Assembly: GCF_024749285.1 (NCBI RefSeq)
Contig: NZ_CP087196.1
Span: 2,976,001-3,040,000, forward strand
From: Pseudomonas sp. B21-015
GTDB lineage: Bacteria > Pseudomonadota > Gammaproteobacteria > Pseudomonadales > Pseudomonadaceae
Direction of reading: 5' to 3'
DNA length: 64,000 nt
Shown: one piece after another, positions 34,880 through 44,726 of the stretch
Numbering within the stretch: position 1 is the stretch's first letter
How the letters are laid out: every line of letters begins with the position of its first letter
Notes under the pieces: model-generated
Seen by the model: only the letters and a program-made list of their open reading frames with translations
What the model was told of the DNA's origin: nothing
The model's database searches: none
Program-made: the position numbers and the translations under genes

Positions 34880-35194
34880 ATGCAACGCTTAGACAGAACC
34901 TTCGATATCCAGCCGCTGATGCAGGCGGATTTGACTGTGCGCATCAATGGCCAAACCGTCAGCGCCGCCATCGGCGAAACCGTCCTGACGGTCATTCAAT
35001 CACTGGGCATTCGCCAGGTGGCCCGTAACGATCACGATCAAATCAGTGGTGCCTATTGCGGCATGGGTGTGTGCCAATGCTGCCTGGTGAAAGTCAATGG
35101 TCGGCACAAACGTCGCGCCTGCCAGACGATCGTGCGTGAGGGCATGAGCGTCGAAACCCAGGTCAACCGTATCGCCGGGCAGGAGGTGTCATGA
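34880..35194 (+). CDS. hcnA: Hydrogen cyanide synthase subunit HcnA
   Basis: 104 residues: a ferredoxin-like [2Fe-2S] domain with cluster ligands in CGMGVCQCCLVKVNG and the later CQTIV. The N-terminus (DIQPLMQADLTVRINGQTVS) is characteristic of HcnA. With HcnB and HcnC it forms the membrane-associated flavoenzyme that oxidises glycine to HCN and CO2. The stop overlaps the hcnB start (ATGA). Confidence 0.9.
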   Translation: MQRLDRTFDIQPLMQADLTVRINGQTVSAAIGETVLTVIQSLGIRQVARNDHDQISGAYCGMGVCQCCLVKVNGRHKRRACQTIVREGMSVETQVNRIAGQEVS

Positions 35195-36600
35195 GCCTGC
35201 GTCCGGTGATCGTCGGCGGCGGGCCGGCGGGTATGGCCGCGGCCATTGAACTGGCCCGGCACGGTGTGCGCAGCACCTTGCTTGAAGAAGCTTCGCGGCT
35301 CGGTGGGGTGGTCTATCGCGGCCCCTTGCGCGATAACGTTCAGCTCGACTATCTGGGGCCGCGCTATTCAGAAGCGCTGGCCAAACTGCATGGGGAGTTC
35401 CAGGATCAGTCGAGCCTGATCGATGTGCGCTTGAACCATCGCGTGGTCGGTGCCGAAGGCACTCGCGCACTGGTGCTGCTGGACGCCGATGAGCGTTTGC
35501 AAGAGGTCGAGTATCCGCAGCTGCTGTTGGCGGCCGGTTGCCACGAACGCAGCGTGCCATTCCCCGGCTGGACCTTGCCCGGCGTGATTCTACTGGGTGG
35601 TTTGCAGCTGCAGATCAAGAGCGGCGTCGTTAAACCCCAGGGGCCGGTAGTGATCGCGGGCACCGGCCCGTTGTTGCCGCTGGTGGCCTGCCAGCTGCAC
35701 GCGTCGGGGGTGAGCGTCGCCGGGGTTTACGAGGCGTGCGCGTTCGGCAAGATCGCTCGGGAAAGCCTCGCGCTGTTGAACAAGCCGCAGCTGTTTCTCG
35801 ATGGCTTGAGCATGCTCGCGTACCTGAAACTGCACGGCATCCCCATGCACTATGGCTGGGGTGTGGTCGAGGCACAGGGCGAGGGTGAGTTGAATTCAGT
35901 GACCGTTGCGCCGTACTCCAGTACCTGGGAGCCAGACCTGAGCCGCGCCGTACGAGTGGCCGCGCAAACTCTGGCGGTCGGCTACGGCTTCATTCCACGC
36001 ACCCAACTCAGCCAGCAAATGGGCCTGAACCACGGCTTCAGCGATGACGGCTATCTGCGGGCCAGTGCCAATGTCTGGCAGCAAAGCAGCGAGCCCCACG
36101 TGCATCTGGCCGGTGACATGGGCGGAATTCGCGGTGGGGAGGCGGCCATGCTCGCGGGAAGGATTGCGGCCGTGTCGATCCTGCTGCAACGGGATGTGAT
36201 GGACGCGGAACTGGCGCGGGTCCGGCGTGACCGTTACCTGTCGAAACTCAAATCCATCGTGCGTTTTCGCGCCGCCGTCGACCGCTACACCGAACGGGGC
36301 GCCGGGCAGACCGCTTTGCCGGCCGCCGACACGGTGATCTGCCGCTGTGAGCACGCGACTCGTGCCGACATCGATCGGGCGCTGGAGCAGGGCGTGCAAG
36401 ATCTGGCCAGCCTGAAAATGCGCACCCGTGTGAGCATGGGCGATTGTCAGGGGCGCATGTGTGTCGGGTATTGCTCCGATCGTTTGCGCGAAGCCACCGG
36501 GCGGCAAGACGTGGGCTGGTTGCGACCGCGGTTTCCCGTCGACCCGATTCCTTTTTCAGCGTTCCAGTCTGTCGGCACGGAGGCCGCAAGTCATGAGTAA
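35191..36600 (+). CDS. hcnB: Hydrogen cyanide synthase subunit HcnB
   Basis: 469 residues: N-terminal FAD-binding Rossmann motif VIVGGGPAGMAAAIELAR, a second nucleotide-binding segment VIAGTGPLLPLVACQL near 150, and a C-terminal BFD-like Fe-S domain with Cys in ICRCEHATRADIDR and GDCQGRMCVGYC. It passes electrons within the HcnABC complex. It overlaps hcnA by 4 bp and hcnC by 8 bp. Confidence 0.92.
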   Translation: MSLRPVIVGGGPAGMAAAIELARHGVRSTLLEEASRLGGVVYRGPLRDNVQLDYLGPRYSEALAKLHGEFQDQSSLIDVRLNHRVVGAEGTRALVLLDADERLQEVEYPQLLLAAGCHERSVPFPGWTLPGVILLGGLQLQIKSGVVKPQGPVVIAGTGPLLPLVACQLHASGVSVAGVYEACAFGKIARESLALLNKPQLFLDGLSMLAYLKLHGIPMHYGWGVVEAQGEGELNSVTVAPYSSTWEPDLSRAVRVAAQTLAVGYGFIPRTQLSQQMGLNHGFSDDGYLRASANVWQQSSEPHVHLAGDMGGIRGGEAAMLAGRIAAVSILLQRDVMDAELARVRRDRYLSKLKSIVRFRAAVDRYTERGAGQTALPAADTVICRCEHATRADIDRALEQGVQDLASLKMRTRVSMGDCQGRMCVGYCSDRLREATGRQDVGWLRPRFPVDPIPFSAFQSVGTEAASHE

Positions 36601-37852
36601 GTTCTACGACGTGGTCATCGCTGGCGGCGGTGTGATCGGGGCGTCCTGCGCCTATCAATTGTCCAAGCGCAAACACTTGAAAGTCGCGCTGATCGACGCC
36701 AAGCGTCCCGGCAACGCGACTCGCGCTTCGGCCGGCGGCTTGTGGGCGATCGGTGAATCGGTGGGCCTGGGGTGCGGGGTGATCTTCTTCCGCATGATGT
36801 CGGCCAATCGCAAGCGCGAAGCCCAGGGCGCGGCAGTGGCGGTGGATTCCAGCACGCCGCACATCCTGCCGCAGTCGTTCTTTGATTTCGCCTTGCAGTC
36901 CAACGCGATGTACCCGGATTTACACCGGGAGTTGCAGGAAAACCACGGGATGGATTTCAAGTTCGAGAAGACCGGATTGAAATTCGTGATCTACGACGAT
37001 GAAGACCGGCTCTACGCCGAGCACATCGTCGCTTGTATTCCGCACCTGGCGGATCAAGTGCGCTGGCTCGATCAAGCGGCGCTGCGCGAAGCCGAGCCGA
37101 GTGTCAGCCATGAGGCGAGGGGGGCGCTGGAGTTTGTCTGCGACCATCAGGTCAGTCCGTTCCGCCTGGCCGATGCCTATACCGAAGGTGCTCGGCAAAA
37201 TGGCGTGGATGTGTATTTCAACACCAACGTCACCGGCGTGCTGCACCACGGCGCGCGGGTCAGCGGTGTGCAGACCGCCGAGGCCGGAGTGTTCCATTGC
37301 GACACGTTGATCAACGCCGCCGGCGCGTGGGCCGCCGACCTCAGCGAGCAGGCCAGCGGGATTCGCATTCCGGTGAAACCGGTGAAAGGCCAGATCCTGC
37401 TGACCGAGCGCATGCCGAAAATCCTGCGCGGCTGCCTGACCACCAGCGATTGTTATGTGGCGCAGAAAGACAACGGCGAAGTCCTGATTGGCAGCACCAC
37501 CGAAGACAAGGGGTTCGACGTGACCACCACCTACCCGGAAATCAGCGGCCTGGTGCAAGGCGCGGTGCGCTGCATTCCAGCACTCGCCGACATCAATTTG
37601 AAACGTTGCTGGGCGGGGTTGCGTCCTGGCTCGCCGGACGAGCTGCCGATTCTCGGGCCGATGAAAGGGGTAGAGGGTTACCTGAATGCCTGCGGACATT
37701 TCCGCACCGGCATCCTGACTTCGGCGATTACCGGCGTGTTGCTGGACAAACTGGTGAATAACGAGCCGTTGCCACTGGATATCACACCGTTTCTGGCGGA
37801 TCGGTTTGAAGTGGCGCCGCAGATCGGACTGACGGAAATGCAAATGGCCTGA
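36593..37852 (+). CDS. hcnC: Hydrogen cyanide synthase subunit HcnC
   Basis: 419 residues of the glycine/D-amino-acid oxidase (DAO) family. The FAD motif is VVIAGGGVIGASCAYQL and a second conserved block is RPGSPDELPILGP near residue 345, with GTASAGG-like NATRASAGGLWAI after the Rossmann fold. This is the catalytic subunit that oxidises glycine. Start ATG 36593 lies inside the end of hcnB; the frame is open upstream but antisense pressure there is from hcnB. Confidence 0.92.
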   Translation: MSKFYDVVIAGGGVIGASCAYQLSKRKHLKVALIDAKRPGNATRASAGGLWAIGESVGLGCGVIFFRMMSANRKREAQGAAVAVDSSTPHILPQSFFDFALQSNAMYPDLHRELQENHGMDFKFEKTGLKFVIYDDEDRLYAEHIVACIPHLADQVRWLDQAALREAEPSVSHEARGALEFVCDHQVSPFRLADAYTEGARQNGVDVYFNTNVTGVLHHGARVSGVQTAEAGVFHCDTLINAAGAWAADLSEQASGIRIPVKPVKGQILLTERMPKILRGCLTTSDCYVAQKDNGEVLIGSTTEDKGFDVTTTYPEISGLVQGAVRCIPALADINLKRCWAGLRPGSPDELPILGPMKGVEGYLNACGHFRTGILTSAITGVLLDKLVNNEPLPLDITPFLADRFEVAPQIGLTEMQMA

Positions 37853-37903
37853 CCTCAACCTCACCACAGACGCGCGAGTGCTGTGGTGAGGGCACTGGCG
37901 CGG

Positions 37904-38773
37904 TCACTCTTTAACGCTCATGAACTCCTTGGCCCAAAGAATGTAGTCTTCCGGCTTTGTATAGGTATGAGTCAGTTCGGTCGCGTTCAGGTCGCAGGCC
38001 TGGGTGAAAATCTGGCGTTGTTCGCGCAGGCTGTCGTAAGTGGCTTTGATGGCGGCGAAATAGGCGCCATGGCCGTCGATCGTGACGCGTACGCCCAATT
38101 CGGCCAGGCGTTTGTCGTCACGCAACAGCGGGTTGCCGTAGGTGACCAGCATCAGTGGCACGCTCAGGTGCTCGGCTATCTGCTCCAGTTGGTCGAAATC
38201 CTGCACGCCCACCATGCAAATTCCGTCGGCCCCGGCCTGCTGGTAATGCCGGGTGCGGCTGATGATTTCCTGGATCGGCAAGATCCCCGCGTTGGTGCGG
38301 GCGATGATCGCCATTTCCGAATCTACGCGGGCTTCCAGTGCCGCGCGAATCTTGCCGACACCTTCGGCAACCGTGATCAGATCGGTGGACTTACGGCCGA
38401 ATTGCGCCGGCAGCAGGGTGTCTTCGATGGTCAGTGCGGCTACACCGGCGCGTTCGAGCTCGACAATGGTGCGCATGACGTTGAGCGCGTTGCCGTAGCC
38501 GTGGTCGGCATCGGCGATGACCGGCAATTGCGCCACTCGGCCGATGCGGGTGGCCTGTTCGGCGAACTCGCTGAGGCTGATCAAGGCAAAGTCGGGGGCG
38601 CCCAATACCTGCAACGACGCGACCGAACCACCGAGGATCCCCACTTCAAAACCCAGGTCGGCGGCGATGCGTGCCGACATGGGGTCGAAGACCGACGCCG
38701 TGTGATAGCAGGTGTCGGAAGCCAACAGTTGGCGGAAATTACGGCGTAAATCTTGATGAGACAGCCTGGACAT
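37904..38773 (-). CDS. Isocitrate lyase/PEP mutase-superfamily enzyme, oxaloacetate decarboxylase-like
   Basis: 289 residues of the PEP mutase/isocitrate lyase superfamily: metal-binding [10 protein letters not shown] near 86, [14 protein letters not shown] near 115, and IIARTNA near 158. It resembles the P. aeruginosa oxaloacetate decarboxylase (PA4872 type) in length and in the N-terminus ([23 protein letters not shown]). It converts oxaloacetate to pyruvate and CO2 in that family. ATG 38773 ([11 protein letters not shown]) was chosen. It is convergent with hcnC and may or may not belong with the cluster upstream. Confidence 0.8.
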   Translation of the reverse strand: MSRLSHQDLRRNFRQLLASDTCYHTASVFDPMSARIAADLGFEVGILGGSVASLQVLGAPDFALISLSEFAEQATRIGRVAQLPVIADADHGYGNALNVMRTIVELERAGVAALTIEDTLLPAQFGRKSTDLITVAEGVGKIRAALEARVDSEMAIIARTNAGILPIQEIISRTRHYQQAGADGICMVGVQDFDQLEQIAEHLSVPLMLVTYGNPLLRDDKRLAELGVRVTIDGHGAYFAAIKATYDSLREQRQIFTQACDLNATELTHTYTKPEDYILWAKEFMSVKE

Positions 38774-38895
38774 ATGAGTTCCACCATACAAAGGAATGGA
38801 AGGGCTTGAGCAAAGGTGTCAACGCCGAAGGAACAAAAGGCTATCACGCGGGCGGGTAAAGAATGATGACGAATTTGCAGGCGAGGTGGACGCAA

Positions 38896-39023
38896 GATCA
38901 AAAGATCGCAGGCTTCGCCAGCGCCTACAGGGTGTTCAACGATCCAATGTGGGTGGGTGTTGTCTCGAAGAATGAACGACATCCCAATGCAGGAGCTGGC
39001 GAAGGCTGCGATCTTTTCCGATC
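38896..39023. repeat. Inverted pair of GATCGCAGGC-type palindromes
   Basis: GATCAAAAGATCGCAGGCTT… (38896-38922) and an inverted copy reaching 39023. The second copy touches the stop of the adjacent acyltransferase gene. Confidence 0.7.
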
Positions 39024-40056
39024 ACGCCGCCACCGCCTGTTGCTGCTGGTTGAGCAGCGGCACCGCGCGCACCGAGTTGCCGGGTTGCAGTTGCAGGCGC
39101 TTGGCGGTGAGCCGGTCGACGATCAGGTTGTTGCCCACTTGCCGGGCACGGGCGGCGGTGATACGGCAACTCTCGAGGCGGCGGTTGTGGATCAGCCATA
39201 CCGGAGCCTGATCATCGGGCGTGCCGATGGCCAATACCAGCGGTTGGCTGTCACGCACGGTGCGGATTCTCGATACCGGGGCTTCGATCACCGGGCCTGC
39301 GTCGAAGATGTCGATGTAACCCTTATGGGCAAACCCCTCGGCGGTGAGGATCTTCAGCGCAGGTTCGGTGTTCGGGTGCGGTTTGCCGATCACCGCCTGG
39401 GCCTGTTCGGTGAGCAGGCAGGTGTAGAGCGGCTGGCGCGGCATCAGTTCGGCGATGAAGGCTTTGCTGCCCAGCCCCGACAGGTGATCGGCATGGCTGA
39501 AATCCATCTTGAAAAAGTGTCGGCCCAAGCTGTCCCAGAACGGTGAACAGCCCTGTTCGTCGGCGCTGCCGCGCAGTTCGGCAATGAGCTTGTCACCGAA
39601 CAGGTGGGGGAATTCGGCGACGAACAGCAGGCGCCCCAACGACAGCAGTCGACCGTTACTGCCGTGACGTTGATCGTGTCGCAGAAACAACGAGCAGATT
39701 TCCGATTGCCCGGTCATTTCGTTGTTCAGGAACAAGGTGGGGATCTGACGCTGAATGCCCAGGTCTGGTGACGAGCTGACCGTCAGCCCGACCCGGTAGT
39801 TGTACCAGGGCTCCCGCAGGCCGACAGCCCCCAGGAGCGCACTGACGCCGACCACTTGTTGATCGTCGTCTTCGAGTACAAACAGGTAGTCGGCATCCGC
39901 GCGCTCGACCTGTTCGGCGAAGGTCCGCTGGGTCCAGCGGACTCGATGGGCCAGGCGTTCTTCGTTGGCCGGCAGGGTGGTGAACCCGGGGCCGGCCCGT
40001 TGCACCAAATCCAGCAAGGCGGGCAGGTCGGTGACTCGAACCGGGCGGACAATCAT
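39022..40056 (-). CDS. Arginine N-succinyltransferase-like protein, AruG/AstA type
   Basis: 344 residues of the AstA family (an N-acyltransferase using succinyl-CoA in the AST pathway): MIVRPVRVTDLPALLDLVQRAGPG at the start, SEICSLFLRHDQRHGSNGRLLS near 117, FWDSLGRHFFKMDFSHADHLSG, and ELMPRQPLYTCLL. In pseudomonads the enzyme is a heteromer of AruF and AruG, but the gene pair here is not next to aruC, aruD, aruB or aruE. It follows the AruF-like gene by 61 bp at the end of a cluster with an amine-ligase-like gene. It may be a paralogous pair for another amino acid. Confidence 0.82.
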   Translation of the reverse strand: MIVRPVRVTDLPALLDLVQRAGPGFTTLPANEERLAHRVRWTQRTFAEQVERADADYLFVLEDDDQQVVGVSALLGAVGLREPWYNYRVGLTVSSSPDLGIQRQIPTLFLNNEMTGQSEICSLFLRHDQRHGSNGRLLSLGRLLFVAEFPHLFGDKLIAELRGSADEQGCSPFWDSLGRHFFKMDFSHADHLSGLGSKAFIAELMPRQPLYTCLLTEQAQAVIGKPHPNTEPALKILTAEGFAHKGYIDIFDAGPVIEAPVSRIRTVRDSQPLVLAIGTPDDQAPVWLIHNRRLESCRITAARARQVGNNLIVDRLTAKRLQLQPGNSVRAVPLLNQQQQAVAA

Positions 40057-40117
40057 GATGCAGCTCCTTCTTCGCGCCTGTTCGGGCGCTGTCGTTGGGC
40101 ACGGGGCCGATGGCGGC

Positions 40118-41134
40118 TCACAGGGCGATCAACCGGATCTCAGCGGCGTCGGTCACGTTCAGGGCCGCGCACATCTCGGCGCTCAAGGTCACGGGTTGCC
40201 CGGCGTGGTAGTCCAGCTCGGCGACGATGGCGCGGTAGTCCTTCAACGAATCATTGCTCACCAGATAACTGCCGCGGGCATCGATGGCTGAGCCCGTTTG
40301 CGCCGTACCGATATGGCTCTGGGCGATGGAGCGAATGCTTGAGGTGCGGGCATACAGTGTCGGGCCGCCGTCGAACAGGTCGATGTAGCTGCCGGTCTCG
40401 AAGCCTTCGCGTTCCAGAATGTCGAAGGCCTCCTGGCCATCGGGGTGGATTCGACCGATGCAATCTTGCGCAGCCGGCGGCAGCATCGGCACGTAGATCG
40501 GGTATTGCGGCATCAGTTCGGCAAGGAATGCCAGGCTCTGCAGGCCGCAAAGCCGCTGGGCCTCGACGTACGGCAGGTCGAAGAAATGCTTGCCCAGCGC
40601 ATCCCAGAACGGCGACTGCCCTTGTTCGTCGCTGTAGCCCACGATCTCGGTAATCACCGCTTCGGCAAAGCGCGTCTTGTGGGCGGCGATGAACAGCAGC
40701 CGCGCCCGGGACAGCAACTCGGAAAATGGCGTGCGTTCCAGCGCCGGGTCGATATGGAAACTGCACAGCAATGAATGGCCGCTGAGGTCGTGACACAACG
40801 ACAACGCCGGCACCCCATGCTCGATGTTCAGCTCCCGTGAGGCGCTGGTGAAATGGCGGTTGCGCAAACTGTAGAACGGCTCGCTGAAACCTGCGGTGGC
40901 GAGGATTTCCGAGCAACCCGTCAGACGGCGGGTCGTCAGGTTTTCCAGCACGAAGAAATAGTTCTCCGGGCCGTGACTCTGGACGTCTTTTTCGAATGAC
41001 GCGCAGGAGCCAAGAATTTTCTCGCGCAGGTGTTCGGTGTCGTCTGGCAAGGACGTGACTCCCACCAGGCTGTCACGCGCCAGTTGCTGCAACTGGGGCA
41101 GGTCGGCTAACTCGACTGGACGTAAGACCAGCAT
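40118..41134 (-). CDS. Arginine N-succinyltransferase-like protein, AruF/AstA type
   Basis: 338 residues, same family and length as the next gene: LVLRPVELADLPQLQQLARDSLVG, LCSFHIDPALERTPFSELLSRARLLF, FWDALGKHFFDLPYVEAQRL, ELMPQYPIYVPML. The ATG at 41134 was preferred to one at 41140 because AGGAG lies 7 nt before it. With the AruG-like protein it would form an acyl-CoA-dependent amino-acid N-acyltransferase. The segment that is RHDQRHGSNGR in AruG is replaced here, so the two subunits probably differ in catalytic competence. Confidence 0.82.
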   Translation of the reverse strand: MLVLRPVELADLPQLQQLARDSLVGVTSLPDDTEHLREKILGSCASFEKDVQSHGPENYFFVLENLTTRRLTGCSEILATAGFSEPFYSLRNRHFTSASRELNIEHGVPALSLCHDLSGHSLLCSFHIDPALERTPFSELLSRARLLFIAAHKTRFAEAVITEIVGYSDEQGQSPFWDALGKHFFDLPYVEAQRLCGLQSLAFLAELMPQYPIYVPMLPPAAQDCIGRIHPDGQEAFDILEREGFETGSYIDLFDGGPTLYARTSSIRSIAQSHIGTAQTGSAIDARGSYLVSNDSLKDYRAIVAELDYHAGQPVTLSAEMCAALNVTDAAEIRLIAL

Positions 41135-41253
41135 GGACATACTCCTGTATCAAAGGGTTCGGCGGCTTGCACCGAACCTGACTATCACTGTCGGTTTCCA
41201 CGCATTAAATCGGCACTCGCCTGAATTCATGTCAGACGTTGCTCTTTTTCTTG

Positions 41254-42603
41254 TCAGCCGTTGCTTGGGTCGGGCAGTACCGTACTGGCACCCTGTCTGT
41301 TGAGGAAGAACAGATAGACCAGGCCCAGGGCAATCCAGATCAGGCCGAGTTTCTGTGCATCGACGCCCATGTTGTACATGATGGCTGCGACGATGATGAA
41401 GCCGATGACCGGGCAGACCAGGTGACGGATCACCTGGCCGGACTTCTGCCGACGCCAGTAGTAATTGATCACGGTCAGGTGCAGCAGCATGAAGCCGCTC
41501 AGGGCGCCGAAGTTCACCAGAGAGGTGAGGGTGTCCACCGAATTGATGAACAGGTAGCAGATCACCAGCGACAGCACCGCCACCAGATAAATGCTCAAGT
41601 ACGGCGTGTTGTGTGTCGGGTGCACTTTGGCCAGCACTTTCGGCAGTTTGCCGTCCCGGGCCATGCCGAACAGCAGACGCGAAACCGCCGCTTGCGAGGT
41701 GATAGCGACCGCCACGCCCCAGGCCAGCGCGGTGGCCACGGCGGTCAGGGTTGCCAGCCAGCTGCCAGCGGCGATTTCGGCGATTTCATAGAACGCGGTG
41801 TCGGCGGACTTGAAGCCCAGGCCGGCGGCCAGGTCGGTGGCAATCCAGGTCTGCACGACGAAAATCACGCCCATCACCAGTAGCGTGATCAGCGCAGCCT
41901 TGCCGACGCTGCGGCCGGGATCGCCCTTGATCTCTTCGGCGAGGGTGGAAATCGCATCGAAACCGAGGAACGACAGCACCGCGATCGACACCGCTTGCAT
42001 CAGCAAGGCGAAGTTGAACGTCTCGGGGTTGTACAGCGGCGCCAGGGTCAGTTGACCGTTGCCGCCGCCGCTGTGCAGGGCATTCCAGGCATAGAACAGG
42101 AAGATCCCCAGCACCACCAGTTGCGCCAGTAGAAAAACGATGTTCATCCGCGCGGTGAAGGTGATGCCCCGCAGGTTGACGAAAGTGGCGCTGACCAGAA
42201 AGGCCAGGATGAAGCCGACTTTCGGGATGTCCGGGTAGAGGTGATTCAGCGCCATCGCCGCGTACACGTAGAGCAGCGGTGGAATCAGCAGGTAGTCGAG
42301 CAGCATCAGCCAGCCGGCGATAAACCCGACATGGGGGTTGAGGCCGCGTTGTGCGTAGGAGTACACAGAGCCCGCAATCGGAAAGGCCCGGGCCATGCTG
42401 CCGTAACTGAGGGCCGTGAACAGCATCGCCACCATGCCGATGATGTAGGCCAGCGGCACCATCCCCGGTGCTTCGGCGTTGACGTAGCCATAAACACCGA
42501 ACGGCGCGATGGGGATCATGAAGATCATCCCGTACACCACCAGGTCCGTCAGCGACAGGCTACGTTTCAACTCTTGCTTGTAACCGAATTCTTCAATTTC
42601 CAT
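41254..42603 (-). CDS. APC-family amino-acid/amine permease
   Basis: 449 residues with about 12 membrane segments and the APC fold: SLTDLVVYGMIFMIPIAPFGVYG at helix 1, FLGFDAISTLAEEIKGDPGR near helix 6, and VNFGALSGFMLLHLTVI near helix 10. It would import the amine or amino acid used by the surrounding enzymes. It is transcribed with them on the minus strand, 55 bp after the amidohydrolase gene. Confidence 0.87.
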   Translation of the reverse strand: MEIEEFGYKQELKRSLSLTDLVVYGMIFMIPIAPFGVYGYVNAEAPGMVPLAYIIGMVAMLFTALSYGSMARAFPIAGSVYSYAQRGLNPHVGFIAGWLMLLDYLLIPPLLYVYAAMALNHLYPDIPKVGFILAFLVSATFVNLRGITFTARMNIVFLLAQLVVLGIFLFYAWNALHSGGGNGQLTLAPLYNPETFNFALLMQAVSIAVLSFLGFDAISTLAEEIKGDPGRSVGKAALITLLVMGVIFVVQTWIATDLAAGLGFKSADTAFYEIAEIAAGSWLATLTAVATALAWGVAVAITSQAAVSRLLFGMARDGKLPKVLAKVHPTHNTPYLSIYLVAVLSLVICYLFINSVDTLTSLVNFGALSGFMLLHLTVINYYWRRQKSGQVIRHLVCPVIGFIIVAAIMYNMGVDAQKLGLIWIALGLVYLFFLNRQGASTVLPDPSNG

Positions 42604-42658
42604 GAAGCCCTTCTCCTTGATATGAAAGCAGCTGCACGCTGCAAGTTTGAAGCTGTTT

Positions 42659-43411
42659 CTATAGCAGCGGTGCCAGATAGCCGGTCCAGCGACCGACGTC
42701 TTCGGGCGTGCGCAGCAGATCGTTGCGCACCTCGATCAGCACCGAGTCCAATCCTCGGGCGTCACCGTGAACCGGCACGGTCATGTCACCCCGCGGATCG
42801 ACTTTGTATGGCTGATTACCGACGACTTTCAATGGATGTCGACTCAGCCCCTCAATCACTCGCTGGGCGTACTCCCTGGCCTGCCCGTACAACACGCCGA
42901 CTTCCATCGGCCGTGGCTGGCCGAAATAAATTGGCGTGAAACTGTGAATCCCCACCACTCGTACCGGCCGACCGTGCGCCACACGGGCGTCGATCAAGGT
43001 TTGCAGGCGTGCATGAAACGGCTTGAACAGGCAGTGCCGGCGGTACTCGCGGGTGGCCTCGTCCAGATTCCGATTGCCCGGCACCTGATAAATCTCACTC
43101 TGCAACGGAATGCTGTCCGGCGCATGGCGCGGGCGGTTGAGGTCGACCAGCAGCCGTGAATAATTGGCCGCCAACAGGGTCGCGCCCAGTGCTTCGGCCA
43201 AACGCTCGGCCAACGCCAGGGCGCCGATGTCCCAGGCGATGTGTTCGCGGGCGGCCTCATCGCTCAGGCCCAGGTCATTTAACTCGGCCGGGATAAAACG
43301 ACTGGCGTGTTCACACACCAGAATCAGCGGGTGCACGGAGGCTTCCCGGCTCAGGGTGTACGCAGGCTGGGTGTAGAGGCCCCGTTCGGCGGATTCAGTA
43401 CAGGCGCGCAT
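42659..43411 (-). CDS. N-formylglutamate amidohydrolase family protein
   Basis: 250 residues of the FGase (HutG2/DUF) family, a zinc-dependent deacylase: ILVCEHASRFIPAEL near the start, HIAWDIGALALAERLAEALGA, SRLLVDLNRPRHAPDSIP, and VVGIHSFTPIYFG. It hydrolyses N-formyl-L-glutamate or related N-acyl amino acids. No hut genes lie nearby, so a histidine role is unlikely. It overlaps the 3' end of the ligase gene by 17 bp. Confidence 0.82.
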   Translation of the reverse strand: MRACTESAERGLYTQPAYTLSREASVHPLILVCEHASRFIPAELNDLGLSDEAAREHIAWDIGALALAERLAEALGATLLAANYSRLLVDLNRPRHAPDSIPLQSEIYQVPGNRNLDEATREYRRHCLFKPFHARLQTLIDARVAHGRPVRVVGIHSFTPIYFGQPRPMEVGVLYGQAREYAQRVIEGLSRHPLKVVGNQPYKVDPRGDMTVPVHGDARGLDSVLIEVRNDLLRTPEDVGRWTGYLAPLL

Positions 43412-44726
43412 AGTGCTCGCAGAGGGTGGCGGACGAGAGCTTTTCCGTCAGCGTCAGTTCCTCGGTTTTCAGGGCGAAGTAAGTGTCCAGCAAGGCGCTT
43501 GGCAGGGCTTCGATCAACGCTTCGCTGTGGCGCAGGCAATCCAGGGCCTGGGACAAGGAAGCGGGCAGGGCGACGATGCCGCGGGCCTGGCGTTGCTCTT
43601 CGTTCAGCGAGTCAGGGATTTCATCGGTGATCGCGTTCAAGGCCAGGCGCTGCTCGATACCCAGGCGCCCGGCGATCAGCAACACGGCCATGGCCAGGTG
43701 CGGCGAGGCCGTGGCGTCCATGGCGCGAAATTCCAGGTTGTATTGCGCCGCCACGGCTTTGTCGCCCAGGCTCACCGTCGGGCAGATCCGCAGCGCCGCT
43801 TCGCGGTTGCGTTGGCCGAGGCAGGCGTAGGAAGCGCTCCAGTGATGGGGCCGCAAGCGTTCGTAGGAAACCGGTGTCGGCGCGGTAAAGGCGCAGAGCG
43901 CCGGCAAGTAATGCAGAACACCGGCGGCCCAATGCTGGCCGAGGGTCGACAGGCCGTTGGTGGTGCCGGCGTCATACATCACCGGTTGGCCGGCCAGGTC
44001 CTGCAGGCTCATGTGCAGATGCACGCCATTGCACACGGCATGCTCGGACGTCTTGGGGGCGAAACTCAGGTCCAGGCCCATTTGCCGGGCGATCTCACGG
44101 GTGATCTCACGCACGTTCACCGCGCGGTCGGCGGCGGCGACGCCGAGGGCCGGGCGGCAGGTGATTTCGTACTGGTGTTTGCCGTATTCCGGCAGGAACA
44201 TTTCCGGCTCCACACCGCCGGCACGCAGTGCACTGAGCAGCCAGCCGCCGAATTCGGCACCCTGGCGCTGGGCCTGCAGGGAAAATGCCAGGTGCTCCGC
44301 CGCGCCGCTGCCGAGATTGAATTCATGTTCGAACGCGGCGTTGACCTGCAAGCCCAACTCGTCGCGATAACGTTCCACTTCGTTGCGCAACAGCGTACGC
44401 GGGCAGGTGCCCCACGGGCGGCCATCGGTTTTACGAATGTCGCCGTGAATGAAGTCCAGCGCCGGGGCATTGGCGTCCGGGCCGTTGTTGACGGTCACGC
44501 GACTGCTCAAGTCGGGAATCAACCGTAAATCCCCATAAGCGCCCCATGGGTTGCCGGAGGCGATGATGTCTTGTGGGGTCAGGGCGCTGTTGGCCGGCAC
44601 CCAGCCGCAGCCGGCCACTTGATAGGCATCGAGTTCGTCGGTGGGAAAGGAGCGGCCGCGTGTCACGCCGATCAGGTCGGTGGTGACGATCGTGGTCATG
44701 GGCAGCGGCGACAGGCGTTCATTCAT
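43395..44726 (-). CDS. Glutamine-synthetase-like amine ligase
   Basis: 443 residues of the type I glutamine synthetase fold: metal-binding FEHEFNLGSGAAEHLAF near residue 130, NGVHLHMSLQD near 230, RPHHWSASYACLGQRNREAALRI near 300, and FRAMDATASPHLAMAVLLIAG near 345. The region normally bearing the tight ammonia pocket and adenylylation Tyr is not typical of GlnA, so a gamma-glutamyl-amine ligase (PuuA/IpuC-like) is more likely. ATG 44726 overlaps the preceding stop (ATGA). The amine substrate is unknown. Confidence 0.82.
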   Translation of the reverse strand: MNERLSPLPMTTIVTTDLIGVTRGRSFPTDELDAYQVAGCGWVPANSALTPQDIIASGNPWGAYGDLRLIPDLSSRVTVNNGPDANAPALDFIHGDIRKTDGRPWGTCPRTLLRNEVERYRDELGLQVNAAFEHEFNLGSGAAEHLAFSLQAQRQGAEFGGWLLSALRAGGVEPEMFLPEYGKHQYEITCRPALGVAAADRAVNVREITREIARQMGLDLSFAPKTSEHAVCNGVHLHMSLQDLAGQPVMYDAGTTNGLSTLGQHWAAGVLHYLPALCAFTAPTPVSYERLRPHHWSASYACLGQRNREAALRICPTVSLGDKAVAAQYNLEFRAMDATASPHLAMAVLLIAGRLGIEQRLALNAITDEIPDSLNEEQRQARGIVALPASLSQALDCLRHSEALIEALPSALLDTYFALKTEELTLTEKLSSATLCEHYARLY

